64,000 bases of DNA from an uncultured Aliivibrio sp. (GCF_946479765.1 NZ_CAMLHO010000001.1:62001-126000); one strand, 5' to 3'. Numbered from the stretch's first letter, positions 38,117 through 46,932 are shown. Numbers and translations: made by a program. Notes: generated by a model from the letters alone, not told the origin.

Positions 38117-39304
38117 ATGAATAGTCGTTTAATTAAAATCTCAAATGCATTGCAGTTATCTGCCACAAATAATGACTATGCTGGATATGACCCTTTCGAT
38201 GGATTAAATAGTCATATTTTCACTCTTTTTCCCTCTTTAAAGAAAGGGATCACCGGTCTTGCGTGGATACAGATCCACAAACGCTTACCATTCAACTTAC
38301 GTCCCATATTGGGAATTCAACGTAAACGTAACCCAAAAGGTATTGGCTTATTTATTTTAGGTTTACTTGAAAACTACAAGTCGACAGGTGATCAAGCGCA
38401 TTTAACCGAAGCCATATATTTAGCGGATTGGTTACTTACCCAGCAAGGTGACCATTCAGTATGGGATCACGCTTGTTGGGGTTACCATTTTGATTGGAAT
38501 GCGCGTGCATTCTTTGTTCCAAAAGGGAAACCAAACATCATAACCACCATTTATGTATCTCAAGCGTTATATGCATTAAGTGAAGTAACAAAACAAGATA
38601 AATACCTCAATCCAGCGTTAGACAGTGCTCACTTTATCGTGAAAACACTATATAAAGAATTAGATGGAAGAACGTATTTTGCTTACATCCCAGATGAAGA
38701 TGCCTTCGTACATAATGCGAGCTTATGGGGAGCAGCTTGGGTAGCAAAAATAGCAAGTCTGACCAACAACACCGACTATAAATACTTGGCATTAGCGGTT
38801 GCAACCCAGTCAGTAAAAGAGCAGCAAGCAGATGGCTCTTGGGTTTATGGTGCCCGCCACCATCATCAATTTATTGATGGATTTCATACAGGTTATAACT
38901 TGGAAGCTCTACAAATATTAAGTGATGCACTGAAAATTAACGACTTTGATGATGCTATCACGAAAGGACTTCAATACTATAAAACGCACCTATTTGAAGC
39001 CGATGGTACTGCTAAATATTACAATACTAATAAATACCCTCTTGATATGCATTGTGTCTCTCAAGCGATCTTCACTCTCCTAAAAGTAGGGAAGACACCT
39101 GAAGATGTCGCAATGGCACACAAAATTGTCAACCGTTCGATTGAAACCTTGTATTTACCTAAGCAACAACGCTTTATTTATCAAAAGAATAAATTTTTTA
39201 CCAATAACGTAGACTACATTCGATGGACTCAAGCTTGGGTGTTCTACTCATTTTCTTATTTACATTGCCACACTGATACCACACAGATATCTGATAATCA
39301 TTAA
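38117..39304 (+). CDS. VpsJ-like (alpha/alpha) toroid polysaccharide biosynthesis protein
   Basis: 395 residues without signal peptide or membrane helix. Repeated helical pairs with aromatic and acidic patches (WDHACWGYHFDWNARAFF, ASLWGAAWVAKIASL, HHHQFIDGFHTGYNLEAL, DMHCVSQAIFTLL) suggest a six-hairpin toroid like glycoside hydrolases and epimerases. Relatives in vibrio EPS operons are called VpsJ; some databases mislabel them delta-aminolevulinic acid dehydratase. The reaction is unknown; polysaccharide modification or a cytosolic assembly role are both possible. Confidence 0.72.
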   Translation: MNSRLIKISNALQLSATNNDYAGYDPFDGLNSHIFTLFPSLKKGITGLAWIQIHKRLPFNLRPILGIQRKRNPKGIGLFILGLLENYKSTGDQAHLTEAIYLADWLLTQQGDHSVWDHACWGYHFDWNARAFFVPKGKPNIITTIYVSQALYALSEVTKQDKYLNPALDSAHFIVKTLYKELDGRTYFAYIPDEDAFVHNASLWGAAWVAKIASLTNNTDYKYLALAVATQSVKEQQADGSWVYGARHHHQFIDGFHTGYNLEALQILSDALKINDFDDAITKGLQYYKTHLFEADGTAKYYNTNKYPLDMHCVSQAIFTLLKVGKTPEDVAMAHKIVNRSIETLYLPKQQRFIYQKNKFFTNNVDYIRWTQAWVFYSFSYLHCHTDTTQISDNH

Positions 39305-39321
39305 TAGGGACATCAACAATA

Positions 39322-40086
39322 ATGAAACGCATTGAATTTCTTGGCACTCCAATGGATGTAGCGACAATGGAAGAGACGGTGTCTCATATTGAAAACCAAG
39401 TCGCACAAGGCTATTTTTTACAACATGTCGTTGTTAATGTTGCAAAAATCGTCAACATGCAAAAAGATCCGATTTTGGCTGAATCAGTTAAAGCGTGTGA
39501 TGTGATTAATATTGATGGCATGGGAGTGGTCTTTGGTGCGCGTTTTTTAGGACACGATATTCCTGAGCGAGTTGCTGGGGTTGATCTCTTTCATGAGTTA
39601 CTGAAAATGAGTGCGAAACGAGACTTTCCAGTTTTCCTATTAGGCGCAACTGATGATGTAGTTACAACTACCTCCACAAAAGTGAAATCGTTATATCCAG
39701 ATCTTAATGTCGCAGGCTTTAATGATGGTTATTTTTGGGATGATGAAGAAGCCGTAGTGAACAAAATACGCGAGTCTGGGGCAAAATTGCTGTTTGTTGC
39801 TATTACTTCCCCTAAAAAAGAAAATTTCATCAATAAATGGCAAGATAAATTAGGCGTTGATTTTGTAATGGGCGTTGGCGGTACTTTTGATGTCGTAGCA
39901 GGAAAAGTCAACCGAGCTCCTAAATGGATGCAAAATGCAGGGTTAGAATGGCTATATCGCGTGATTCAGGAACCACGGCGCATGTGGAAGCGCTATCTAG
40001 TAACCAACTCTACGTTTGCTTGGCTACTGCTAAAGAGCAAGCTAGGCAAGAAAAGACAAAACTCGTCTTACGCCTCTCATCAATGA
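39322..40086 (+). CDS. WecG/TagA/CpsF-family (GT26) glycosyltransferase
   Basis: 254 residues of the family that transfers ManNAc or ManNAcA to lipid-linked sugars. Motifs: VVNVAKIVNMQKDP near residue 38, INIDGMGVVFGARFLG (DG(M)G motif), ERVAGVDLFHELL, FLLGATDDV, and PKKENFINKWQDKLGVDFVMGVGGTFDVVAGKVNRAP near the C-terminus. The C-terminal basic helix likely binds the membrane. With wecB and wecC in the same operon, ManNAcA is the most likely donor sugar (inference). Confidence 0.88.
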   Translation: MKRIEFLGTPMDVATMEETVSHIENQVAQGYFLQHVVVNVAKIVNMQKDPILAESVKACDVINIDGMGVVFGARFLGHDIPERVAGVDLFHELLKMSAKRDFPVFLLGATDDVVTTTSTKVKSLYPDLNVAGFNDGYFWDDEEAVVNKIRESGAKLLFVAITSPKKENFINKWQDKLGVDFVMGVGGTFDVVAGKVNRAPKWMQNAGLEWLYRVIQEPRRMWKRYLVTNSTFAWLLLKSKLGKKRQNSSYASHQ

Positions 40087-40135
40087 TTTATAGCAATAGC
40101 TTAGATTAATCACTTTTTTATTTAAAGGATTGAAA

Positions 40136-42301
40136 ATGAAAAAAATACTTAGTGCAAGCTTAGTTCTGCTTAGTTCTCATGCTTCCGCCATAACCACAGA
40201 ATACAGTGCATTAGTTTTTGAGGATTTCACTTCTCCTCACTCTGCAAATATGGGACCTTTAGCCATTGGTAATAATGCTGATTTGAATGGCTACAGCATT
40301 ATGTATGATGATATTGACTTTCCTGCTGAAGATTATTCATTAATTGTTGGTGGCGATTTATCATATAAAAATGGCCGCGTATATCAAGGCAGTATTATCG
40401 TTAATGGCGATATATCTAAGGTATCTAAAAATATTTACTTAGGTTTAGCTGATGATGCTACGATTAAAGGCTCTTCAGAATTACCTATTGACTTTAAACA
40501 GTTAAAAACACGTAGTCTTGATTATTCACTACAATTAAGCCAAAAGGAAAATATTGGCACCATCGCCTACCAATGGGGAGGTATATATTTAAATGGTGAC
40601 TGTAATAGCGACATTCAAATATTTAACCTAGATGGTTATAAATTAGAAAAATCTCACACATTAGCACTAAACTGTATACCTGATAATGCGACTATTATTA
40701 TTAACATTAGTGGCAATAAACCAAATTTCAAACCTTTAAGTAATATTAGCTTAGCTGATTTTATTCCTTTTCGTCAAAAGACTATCTTTAACTTATATGA
40801 AGCTACCTCATTAAAAATCTCAGGTGTTGCGCTTGAAGGTCTTGTTTTAGCTCCAAAGTCCAATATACACGCTCCATCTGGCTCATCTAATGTAGGCATT
40901 ATTGCCAACAGTTGGAAAGGCTCTATGTATTTAGGTTACCTTCCATTCATAGGAAACTCCCCTATAGAACCAGACCCAATTAACGCTGAGTTAAAATGGC
41001 ACTGGCAAAGCAGCGAATTTATGCCTGAGTATACTCAGGTAATGGGAACCCCTCTTGTTTCACAGTTAAACGATGATAATAACGATGGCATTATTGATAG
41101 CTCAGATGTTGCAGATGTGATTGTGGTTACTTTTGAGGGAAGTCAATATACCAAACCAGGTATCGTCAGAGCACTTAGTGGTATTGATGGTAAAGAGCTT
41201 TGGGATTATAAAAATGGCGCAGTCTACTCTGACCCTCGCCATACACCTGCATTGGCTGACTTAGATAATGATGGCTTAATTGATATAATTGTGTCAGATC
41301 AAGCAACGAACGAAATACGCATCATCACAAATGAAGGCGAGATAAAAAAAGTTATCTCCAGAGATGATAAATCAACAGGAAGTATTAGTATTGCCGATCT
41401 CGATGGCGATGGCGTTGCTGAAATCCTAACTGGTACCTCAGTTTATAACTACTCTTCCGGCTTACTTTACACTCTTAATGGATTTAAACCTGACTACTCT
41501 GTATTTGATGCAGACGGAGATGGTATTCAGAATATCTTCGCAAGTGGTATGCTTTATGATGCTTTTGGGAATAAACTTTGGTCATATGAGGGGCATGATG
41601 TCGCATGGTTCTCTTCAATCGCTAATCTCGACCAAGATCCTCAACCAGAAATCGTTGTTTCCATTCCTGGCTTATTTGCCACTTCGCATTCTATCGCTGT
41701 ATTGGAGCACGATGGCACAGTTAAATGGGAAAAACGAAACATCTCAGCTCATGGTGGTGGAGCTCAAGCTGTTGGTGCCTTCCTTGATGCGGGTAAACCT
41801 GGCATTGCTTATTCTGGCTATGAAAAGTTAGTGATGCTGAATGCCGATGGTGATCTTGTATGGGATATCGAAATTGATGACTTTGGCAGCGGTAAAATAG
41901 GCGTAACAGCCTTTGATTTCAATGGCGATGGTCGTGATGAAATTATTTATCAAGATCATAATAAAGTAGCCATTTTGGATTCCCTAACCGGTAAGACATT
42001 ATTTGAAACAGCAAACTCTACCGGAACACTTTGGGAATATCCTATTGTTGTCGATCTTGAAGGGGATGATAATGCCGAATTGATCTTTGTCGCGAATGAT
42101 TACTCATCAAACTGGAATACTCATACAGGTGTACGTGTATTTGAATCAGCCTCAACTAAAAAACCATGGAAAGGTGCTACTCGTATCTGGAATCAACACT
42201 CCTATCACCAAACAAATATTTCACAAGAAGGGAAAATTCCCTTGATTGAGAAGCCAAGTTGGCTTTTGAATAACTCTTATCGCTCAAGCACACTAAAATA
42301 A
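40136..42301 (+). CDS. Secreted choice-of-anchor A / FG-GAP repeat protein
   Basis: 721 residues. The signal peptide is MKKILSASLVLLSSHASA; I choose ATG 40136 after AAAGGAT over an upstream TTG. Residues about 20-270 read as a choice-of-anchor A adhesin-type domain (VFEDFTSPHSANMGPLAIGN, SLIVGGDLSYKNGRVYQGSIIVNGDIS, LEGLVLAPKSNIHAPSGSSNVG). Residues about 280-700 form an FG-GAP/VCBS-like beta-propeller with calcium loops such as ADLDNDGLIDI, ADLDGDGVAEI, FDADGDGIQN and FDFNGDGRDEI. It is likely an extracellular matrix or polymer-binding protein made with the polysaccharide. Confidence 0.8.
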   Translation: MKKILSASLVLLSSHASAITTEYSALVFEDFTSPHSANMGPLAIGNNADLNGYSIMYDDIDFPAEDYSLIVGGDLSYKNGRVYQGSIIVNGDISKVSKNIYLGLADDATIKGSSELPIDFKQLKTRSLDYSLQLSQKENIGTIAYQWGGIYLNGDCNSDIQIFNLDGYKLEKSHTLALNCIPDNATIIINISGNKPNFKPLSNISLADFIPFRQKTIFNLYEATSLKISGVALEGLVLAPKSNIHAPSGSSNVGIIANSWKGSMYLGYLPFIGNSPIEPDPINAELKWHWQSSEFMPEYTQVMGTPLVSQLNDDNNDGIIDSSDVADVIVVTFEGSQYTKPGIVRALSGIDGKELWDYKNGAVYSDPRHTPALADLDNDGLIDIIVSDQATNEIRIITNEGEIKKVISRDDKSTGSISIADLDGDGVAEILTGTSVYNYSSGLLYTLNGFKPDYSVFDADGDGIQNIFASGMLYDAFGNKLWSYEGHDVAWFSSIANLDQDPQPEIVVSIPGLFATSHSIAVLEHDGTVKWEKRNISAHGGGAQAVGAFLDAGKPGIAYSGYEKLVMLNADGDLVWDIEIDDFGSGKIGVTAFDFNGDGRDEIIYQDHNKVAILDSLTGKTLFETANSTGTLWEYPIVVDLEGDDNAELIFVANDYSSNWNTHTGVRVFESASTKKPWKGATRIWNQHSYHQTNISQEGKIPLIEKPSWLLNNSYRSSTLK

Positions 42302-42310
42302 ACTAACCAT

Positions 42311-42350
42311 ATTGAGCTTGGAATATATTACTGCCAAGCTCAATCACTTA
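42311..42350 (+). terminator. Possible terminator after the FG-GAP gene
   Basis: Perfect 11-bp stem ATTGAGCTTGG/CCAAGCTCAAT (42311-42321 and 42334-42344) with a 12-base loop. The downstream T-run is weak (CACTTATTTA), so it may only attenuate. Confidence 0.55.
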
Positions 42351-42469
42351 TTTACGTTCCTATTTATAAAATATCTCACATTCATAATTAGAAATGTAAA
42401 CTTCAGTATTGGTTATAGTTAATATTTTTAAACTCTTACATTTCAAGTTAAAAAGAATATTACACAACA

Positions 42470-43102
42470 ATGAAAATTAATTTACTAAGTGCCATATCAT
42501 TTTTATTTGCTTTGTTACTACTTTGTTCTGGCTATCTGTCTTTACAAAGTGTGTTTATCACCAACGCAATAGAATCAAGATTGGATTATTTCTCTAACTA
42601 TTCAGCCCCTGCTGTACGTGAAAATGATACCAAATTCAGAGAACCTAATCCTAGTTCACTAACAACATCTGCCCATCAATTGAATAGTTTTGTATTATTT
42701 AGCCAATGGGTTTCTTACCTTCAAAATACAAATTTAGAATCAACTCATGAAATAGTTCTATTGAGTGCGAGTAGCCATATTAGACCAACATGGTCAAATA
42801 CCTATGTTGAACTGGCTAAGCTCTCAAAAGATGCACAGCAGGCTTATCAATATCAACAGTTAGCGATACTATTTGGACCTTATTCACCTTCCAGTCGTTT
42901 ACTTTATATTGATAATACGTTTACTCACTGGCAAAATAGAGAGGTTTCACACCAAATAAAGGCTTCTCAATCTCTTATCGAAATAACTAAAATTTGGCGT
43001 CATCGATCTTCACTAAACCAAATGATCGCTCATTCCAAAGGTAAACAACGCCTTTGTAACATGTTAAAATTCAATGAATTAAAGGTGCAAGCTTGTGGGT
43101 AA
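42470..43102 (+). CDS. Membrane-anchored EPS-locus protein, VpsP-like
   Basis: 210 residues with one N-terminal hydrophobic segment (about 5-27), an uncleaved anchor or signal, and a mostly helical periplasmic part. I do not see a catalytic motif. Position (before a VanZ-like gene, in a vps-II-like locus) suggests it corresponds to V. cholerae VpsP, whose function is undefined. It overlaps the next gene by 8 bases. Confidence 0.6.
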   Translation: MKINLLSAISFLFALLLLCSGYLSLQSVFITNAIESRLDYFSNYSAPAVRENDTKFREPNPSSLTTSAHQLNSFVLFSQWVSYLQNTNLESTHEIVLLSASSHIRPTWSNTYVELAKLSKDAQQAYQYQQLAILFGPYSPSSRLLYIDNTFTHWQNREVSHQIKASQSLIEITKIWRHRSSLNQMIAHSKGKQRLCNMLKFNELKVQACG

Positions 43103-43490
43103 GATAGATAAAACACCCTTCATTATTCTTATGCTTTTAATCTTTCTATTTGGCAGTGCTTCTATTTTTAAATCATCAGGTATATTAGGAAATGAAATAC
43201 ATTCTGTTGAAATCGCAATTAATGGCGCTATTTATCTACATTTATGCGCATCTTTACTCTTAGGGGCTTTTTGTCGTCTAGCTACTAAACATAATATATG
43301 CCTAGGCTTACCTCCAACAACTATCCTCTTAGTTCTATTGGTGATAATAGATGAATCTCTTCAATTTTTTATTCCATTACGACAATTTTCTTGGTTAGAC
43401 ATGCTCGTAAACGTATTTGGCGTACTGGCCGGAACTTATACTATTAATGTAATTTTGCGGCTCAGATCAAATATAAAAAATTTATCCTAA
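43095..43490 (+). CDS. VanZ-like membrane protein (VpsQ-like)
   Basis: 131 residues with four hydrophobic helices (about 10-27, 43-62, 74-92 and 103-123). The acidic-aromatic segment VIIDESLQFFIPLRQFSWLDMLVNVFG is the VanZ-family signature. It starts at GTG 43095 within the preceding gene. In V. cholerae vps-II the last gene, vpsQ, is of this type. Biochemical role unknown. Confidence 0.75.
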   Translation: MGKIDKTPFIILMLLIFLFGSASIFKSSGILGNEIHSVEIAINGAIYLHLCASLLLGAFCRLATKHNICLGLPPTTILLVLLVIIDESLQFFIPLRQFSWLDMLVNVFGVLAGTYTINVILRLRSNIKNLS

Positions 43491-43587
43491 TAATATTGTG
43501 CATTTACACAGTTAATTTAAAACTTTTTCTGTATATCTATTATCAATTTTTTACTCACTGAAATAGTACTAATTTAAAGGGAATATT

Positions 43588-44049
43588 ATGAAAACTTCCG
43601 CGACCATATTGAGCATTATTTCTATTGCTTTCTCATCACTGACCTTTGCTTTTAATAAGCAAGAGCAACACGATTTTATCAAATCACAATTAGGTAATAA
43701 CCCTAGCGAGTTAATATACCAAAATATTCTACAAGCTTATCCCGAGCTTGCCCCTAATATTTTATCGGTACTGCTTAATCAATACATTGTAAACAATCAA
43801 AAAGCCATTGAATCCGCAATGCGGTCTGCGCCTAATAAAGCGCTAGAAATAGCACAAATTGCTCGTGATGCAGGAATAAGTAATGAAGATATTACCTTGG
43901 CTGCTCTATTGGCAGGAATAGACCCGACACTAATTTCGGAAGCGTCTGCGGCTGGTGTTCAAACGGTTGAAGTTAACAACGCACCGCCTTCTCCTCCTTC
44001 TGTTGGAGGGCAAGGTGGTGGTGGTATCGGCGTAATTTCCCCGAACTAG
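43588..44049 (+). CDS. Small secreted protein with Pro/Gly-rich tail, unknown function
   Basis: 153 residues: signal peptide about 1-21 (SSLTFA-FNKQ), then a helical domain (LIYQNILQAYPELAPNILSVLLNQYIVNN, ALEIAQIARDAGISNEDITLAALLAGIDPTLI). The low-complexity tail carries PPSPPS and GGQGGGGIG. AAAGGGAA precedes the ATG. A terminator follows at 44104. I do not recognise the family; the placement suggests a secreted accessory of the polysaccharide. Confidence 0.65.
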   Translation: MKTSATILSIISIAFSSLTFAFNKQEQHDFIKSQLGNNPSELIYQNILQAYPELAPNILSVLLNQYIVNNQKAIESAMRSAPNKALEIAQIARDAGISNEDITLAALLAGIDPTLISEASAAGVQTVEVNNAPPSPPSVGGQGGGGIGVISPN

Positions 44050-44103
44050 GTTATTCTTTATATATTGCCTAATCACAAATAATAAATTGCTAATACTATA
44101 ATG

Positions 44104-44131
44104 AAAGCCCAGCGTATGTTGGGCTTTTTAT
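44104..44131 (+). terminator. Rho-independent terminator inside the EPS locus
   Basis: 8-bp stem AAAGCCCA/TGGGCTTT (44104-44111 and 44120-44127) with an 8-base loop, followed by TTTTTA. It should separate the last two EPS genes from the main operon unless RfaH-modified polymerase reads through. Confidence 0.85.
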
Positions 44132-44155
44132 CGTTTTATATTAATGAGCTACCAC

Positions 44156-45577
44156 ATGCCTACCCTTGAGAAATATTTATTTTATTCACTACTCGCTCTC
44201 ATCATTTGGCTACCGATCCCACTTGGGAGTAATCGGCCCTGGGCTTGGGCTATTGCTGAAATATGGATCGCCATACAATCAATAAGTCTGATTATTGCCT
44301 ATCGTGGAAATTTGCCCTTCACGCTCGTAAGGCATTATAAATTCCTATTGTTTGGTCTGGCTTTATTTCAGTTATGGGTTCTTTTCCAAACTCTTCCGCT
44401 TCCTTGGGGGTTACTTACATTTTTGTCTCATAAAAGTGCGGAAATATATCAGCTGGTTGGTGCCCAAGAAGGGTTTATCTCTCTTGATTCTCGCATAACG
44501 CTCACCTCATTTCTTAGAGGGTTGAGCTACACCCTACTAGTACTCAACGCGATTTTTTTAGTTAACTCCAGTCAACGTATCAAACAAGTCGTATTAATCA
44601 TCGTTGTCAGTGGAACCTTACAAGCCTTCTATGCTGCGATGATGGTTCTATTAAATATGACGGAAAGTCCAATATTTGGATTCCCAGAAAAAGGCATTGC
44701 TACGGGCTCTTTTGTTTATAAAAATCATTTAGCTAATTACCTTATGATGGCTCTTTCTATGGGCCTTGGCTTAATTGTAGCTCAGCTTCATACTAGTCCT
44801 TCTGGCTCTCAGTTTGTATTTATCAGGCGGATACTAGAAGGAATGTTAAGTCAAAAAATGTATATTCGTTTATGCCTAGTTATCATGGTTATTGCATTGG
44901 TAATGACTCGTTCCAGAATGGGAAATACGGCTTTTTTTGCTGCAACAACCATCGGAGGGATCATTGCATTACTTTTTTACAAACAAAAACCTCGCGCACT
45001 GATCGTGCTGGTTGGTAGTGTGATAGCCATCGATACTATTATTGTTGGGGCCTTGTTTGGCCTAGAAAAAGTGAAACAACGTTTAATTGATACATCATTA
45101 GCAGAAGAGTCTCGTGACCAGGTCGTCATTTGGTCACTTGATATTATTCGAGATTTTCCATTCACCGGAACTGGAATGGCAAGTTTTTATACTGTGTTTC
45201 CTATGTATTCAAACGCTGATATCGGTTTTTATGACTATGCACATAACGACTACATTCAATTTATTGTCGAAGCCGGTATTCCTGCAACCCTACTCCTTGG
45301 CTCAATTGTTCTTTATTCGTTTTGGCGAGCATTAGTGAGCATTAGAACACGACACAGCAGAACGATGAAAGGTATTGCCTTAGGCTCTATCATGACAATT
45401 ATAGGTATGCTGATTCATATTAGTGTCGATTTCAATCTTCAACCGATGGCTAATGCCGCTACGTTTATTTTGATATTATTTCTCGCCAATGCAACGACGG
45501 TATTGCCGGCTGTAGGTCAATTAGGCGTTCAAAAAAATGAAGACTCACATTTAGAAAGTGGACGTTCTTATGTTTAA
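44156..45577 (+). CDS. O-antigen ligase/Wzy-family membrane protein (second copy)
   Basis: About 473 residues with around 12 helices and the conserved Wzy_C/WaaL-type loop: RDQVVIWSLDIIRDFPFTGTGMASFYTVFPMY, then YAHNDYIQFIVEAGIPATLLL (about residues 320-385). The H-N-D within YAHNDY is typical of ligase/polymerase proteins. ATG 44156 is preferred; ATG 44144 also fits. Its stop overlaps the Wzb start by 8 bases. With another Wzy-like gene at 30.2 kb, one may polymerise and the other ligate or act on a second polymer. Confidence 0.82.
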   Translation: MPTLEKYLFYSLLALIIWLPIPLGSNRPWAWAIAEIWIAIQSISLIIAYRGNLPFTLVRHYKFLLFGLALFQLWVLFQTLPLPWGLLTFLSHKSAEIYQLVGAQEGFISLDSRITLTSFLRGLSYTLLVLNAIFLVNSSQRIKQVVLIIVVSGTLQAFYAAMMVLLNMTESPIFGFPEKGIATGSFVYKNHLANYLMMALSMGLGLIVAQLHTSPSGSQFVFIRRILEGMLSQKMYIRLCLVIMVIALVMTRSRMGNTAFFAATTIGGIIALLFYKQKPRALIVLVGSVIAIDTIIVGALFGLEKVKQRLIDTSLAEESRDQVVIWSLDIIRDFPFTGTGMASFYTVFPMYSNADIGFYDYAHNDYIQFIVEAGIPATLLLGSIVLYSFWRALVSIRTRHSRTMKGIALGSIMTIIGMLIHISVDFNLQPMANAATFILILFLANATTVLPAVGQLGVQKNEDSHLESGRSYV

Positions 45578-46022
45578 CCGTATCCTTGTTGTGTGCACAG
45601 GAAATATCTGTCGATCCCCTATCGCAGAAGTCTTATTAAAAGCAAAACTTCCCAATAATACTGTTGAATCAGCGGGCATCTCTGTCACGAAAAGTAATTT
45701 AAATAATGCGGGTGCTCACCCATATTCACAGCAAGTATGTAATGAGAATGGTGTTGATATTTCACGGCATAGGGCACGCCAATTAACACCTGAACTTTGC
45801 TATGACTTTGATTTAATATTGGTGATGTCCCATGAACAAATTGAAGAGGTAGCTCAATTGGCTCCTTTGTCTAGAAGTAAAACAATGTTGCTCGGATATT
45901 GGATTGGTCAGGGAGAGGTAATCGACCCTATCCACAAACCTAAAGAGGCATTTGATTTATTATTCAATACCTTGAACCGAGCAAGTCATGCTTGGAGCCA
46001 GAAACTAGAAACTAGAAACTAG
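45570..46022 (+). CDS. Low-molecular-weight protein tyrosine phosphatase (Wzb-like)
   Basis: 150 residues with the P-loop VCTGNICRSPIAE (CX5R catalytic motif at about residues 9-15) and the general-acid Asp in VIDPIHKP near 122. It should dephosphorylate the Wzc-type kinase encoded 20 kb upstream. I use ATG 45570 (MFNRILVVCTG) over a GTG four codons earlier. The last codons and the TAG stop lie inside a tandem GAAACTA array, so the final residues (KLETRN) are repeat-encoded. Confidence 0.9.
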   Translation: MFNRILVVCTGNICRSPIAEVLLKAKLPNNTVESAGISVTKSNLNNAGAHPYSQQVCNENGVDISRHRARQLTPELCYDFDLILVMSHEQIEEVAQLAPLSRSKTMLLGYWIGQGEVIDPIHKPKEAFDLLFNTLNRASHAWSQKLETRN

Positions 46023-46056
46023 AAACTAGAAACTAGAAACTAGAAACTAGAAACTA
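46001..46056 (+). repeat. Tandem heptanucleotide array, (GAAACTA) x 8
   Basis: Eight uninterrupted copies of the 7-mer GAAACTA covering the last codons and stop of the phosphatase gene, ending GAAC. The unit also occurs at the edges of the palindromic elements near 2491 and 53073, so it probably arose by slippage at one end of such an element. Confidence 0.95.
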
Positions 46057-46129
46057 GAACGCTCCGCTTCTATAAGAGCAGAAGCAATCTTCTTTTGCTC
46101 TTATAATATCTAGTTAGCGAAGCGTATAG
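46057..46129. repeat. Intergenic palindromic element, copy 2
   Basis: The right arm at 46109-46129 matches the arm family (TCTAGTTAGCGAAGCGTATA). Inside it is a strong hairpin (about 46070-46105, TATAAGAGCA/TGCTCTTATA). The left arm is degenerate (AACGCTCCGCTTC). It lies between convergent wzb and eda. Confidence 0.65.
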
Positions 46130-46148
46130 TTTCTAATCTTTCAATAAC

Positions 46149-46784
46149 TTACTTAATCAACTCAACCGCTTCTTTCGCCAATCTCGTTATTTCAGCCCAA
46201 TTTTTAGCAGCAATCGCCTCTTTTGGTAACATCCAAGAACCACCGACCGTCGCTACGCACTCTAACGCTGTGTAATCATTAACGTTCTGTGGATTAATGC
46301 CACCAGTAGGACAAAACTGAACTTGCGGTAACGGTGCTGCCATCGCTTTTAAAACAGATGGGCCACCAAATGCACTCGCAGGGAAAAACTTAAGATGTGT
46401 GTAACCTAACTCAATCGCACGAATGACTTCTGATGGCGTAGCTACACCGGGGATCAATGGTACATCAGCCGTTTTTGCATGAGCTAATAAGCTTGGCGTG
46501 AAACCTGGAGAGATAATAAATTTAGCACCGGCTTCTACGGCTTGATCGTATTGCTGAGTACTAATTACCGTACCCGCACCAACCAATGCTTGTGGCATGG
46601 CTTTACGAATCGCTGTAATTGCCTCTAGAGCAACCGCCGTTCGTAATGTAACTTCAAATACATTAATGCCACCAGCAGCTAAAGCTTGAGCCATTGGTAC
46701 TGCATCTTCCAGCTGTTCGATAACCATAACAGGGACAACAGGTGATGCACTAAATACGTCTGAAGGCGAAAGGTTCCAACTCAT
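46149..46784 (-). CDS. eda: KDPG / 4-hydroxy-2-oxoglutarate aldolase
   Basis: Class I aldolase of 211 residues that splits 2-keto-3-deoxy-6-phosphogluconate into pyruvate and glyceraldehyde-3-phosphate (Entner-Doudoroff). Seen: EVTLRT near residue 44, GAGTVI, FIISPGF, the Schiff-base lysine in HLKFFPASAFGG (about 131-142) and PTGGI. No edd is adjacent, so it may also serve uronate or hydroxyglutarate breakdown. It starts at MSWNLSPSDV. Confidence 0.94.
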   Translation of the reverse strand: MSWNLSPSDVFSASPVVPVMVIEQLEDAVPMAQALAAGGINVFEVTLRTAVALEAITAIRKAMPQALVGAGTVISTQQYDQAVEAGAKFIISPGFTPSLLAHAKTADVPLIPGVATPSEVIRAIELGYTHLKFFPASAFGGPSVLKAMAAPLPQVQFCPTGGINPQNVNDYTALECVATVGGSWMLPKEAIAAKNWAEITRLAKEAVELIK

Positions 46785-46932
46785 ATTCTTTTAGCTCTCT
46801 ATTACTCAGTTTAATTGACGCCGATATTTTACGCTAATTTCATTTCAATAGCTCTGATAAAGGTGAATTATCACGCATTTTCACTGTCCTATGGCATACT
46901 AGAATCCACGTTAATCCTGCAAGGTAAATAGA

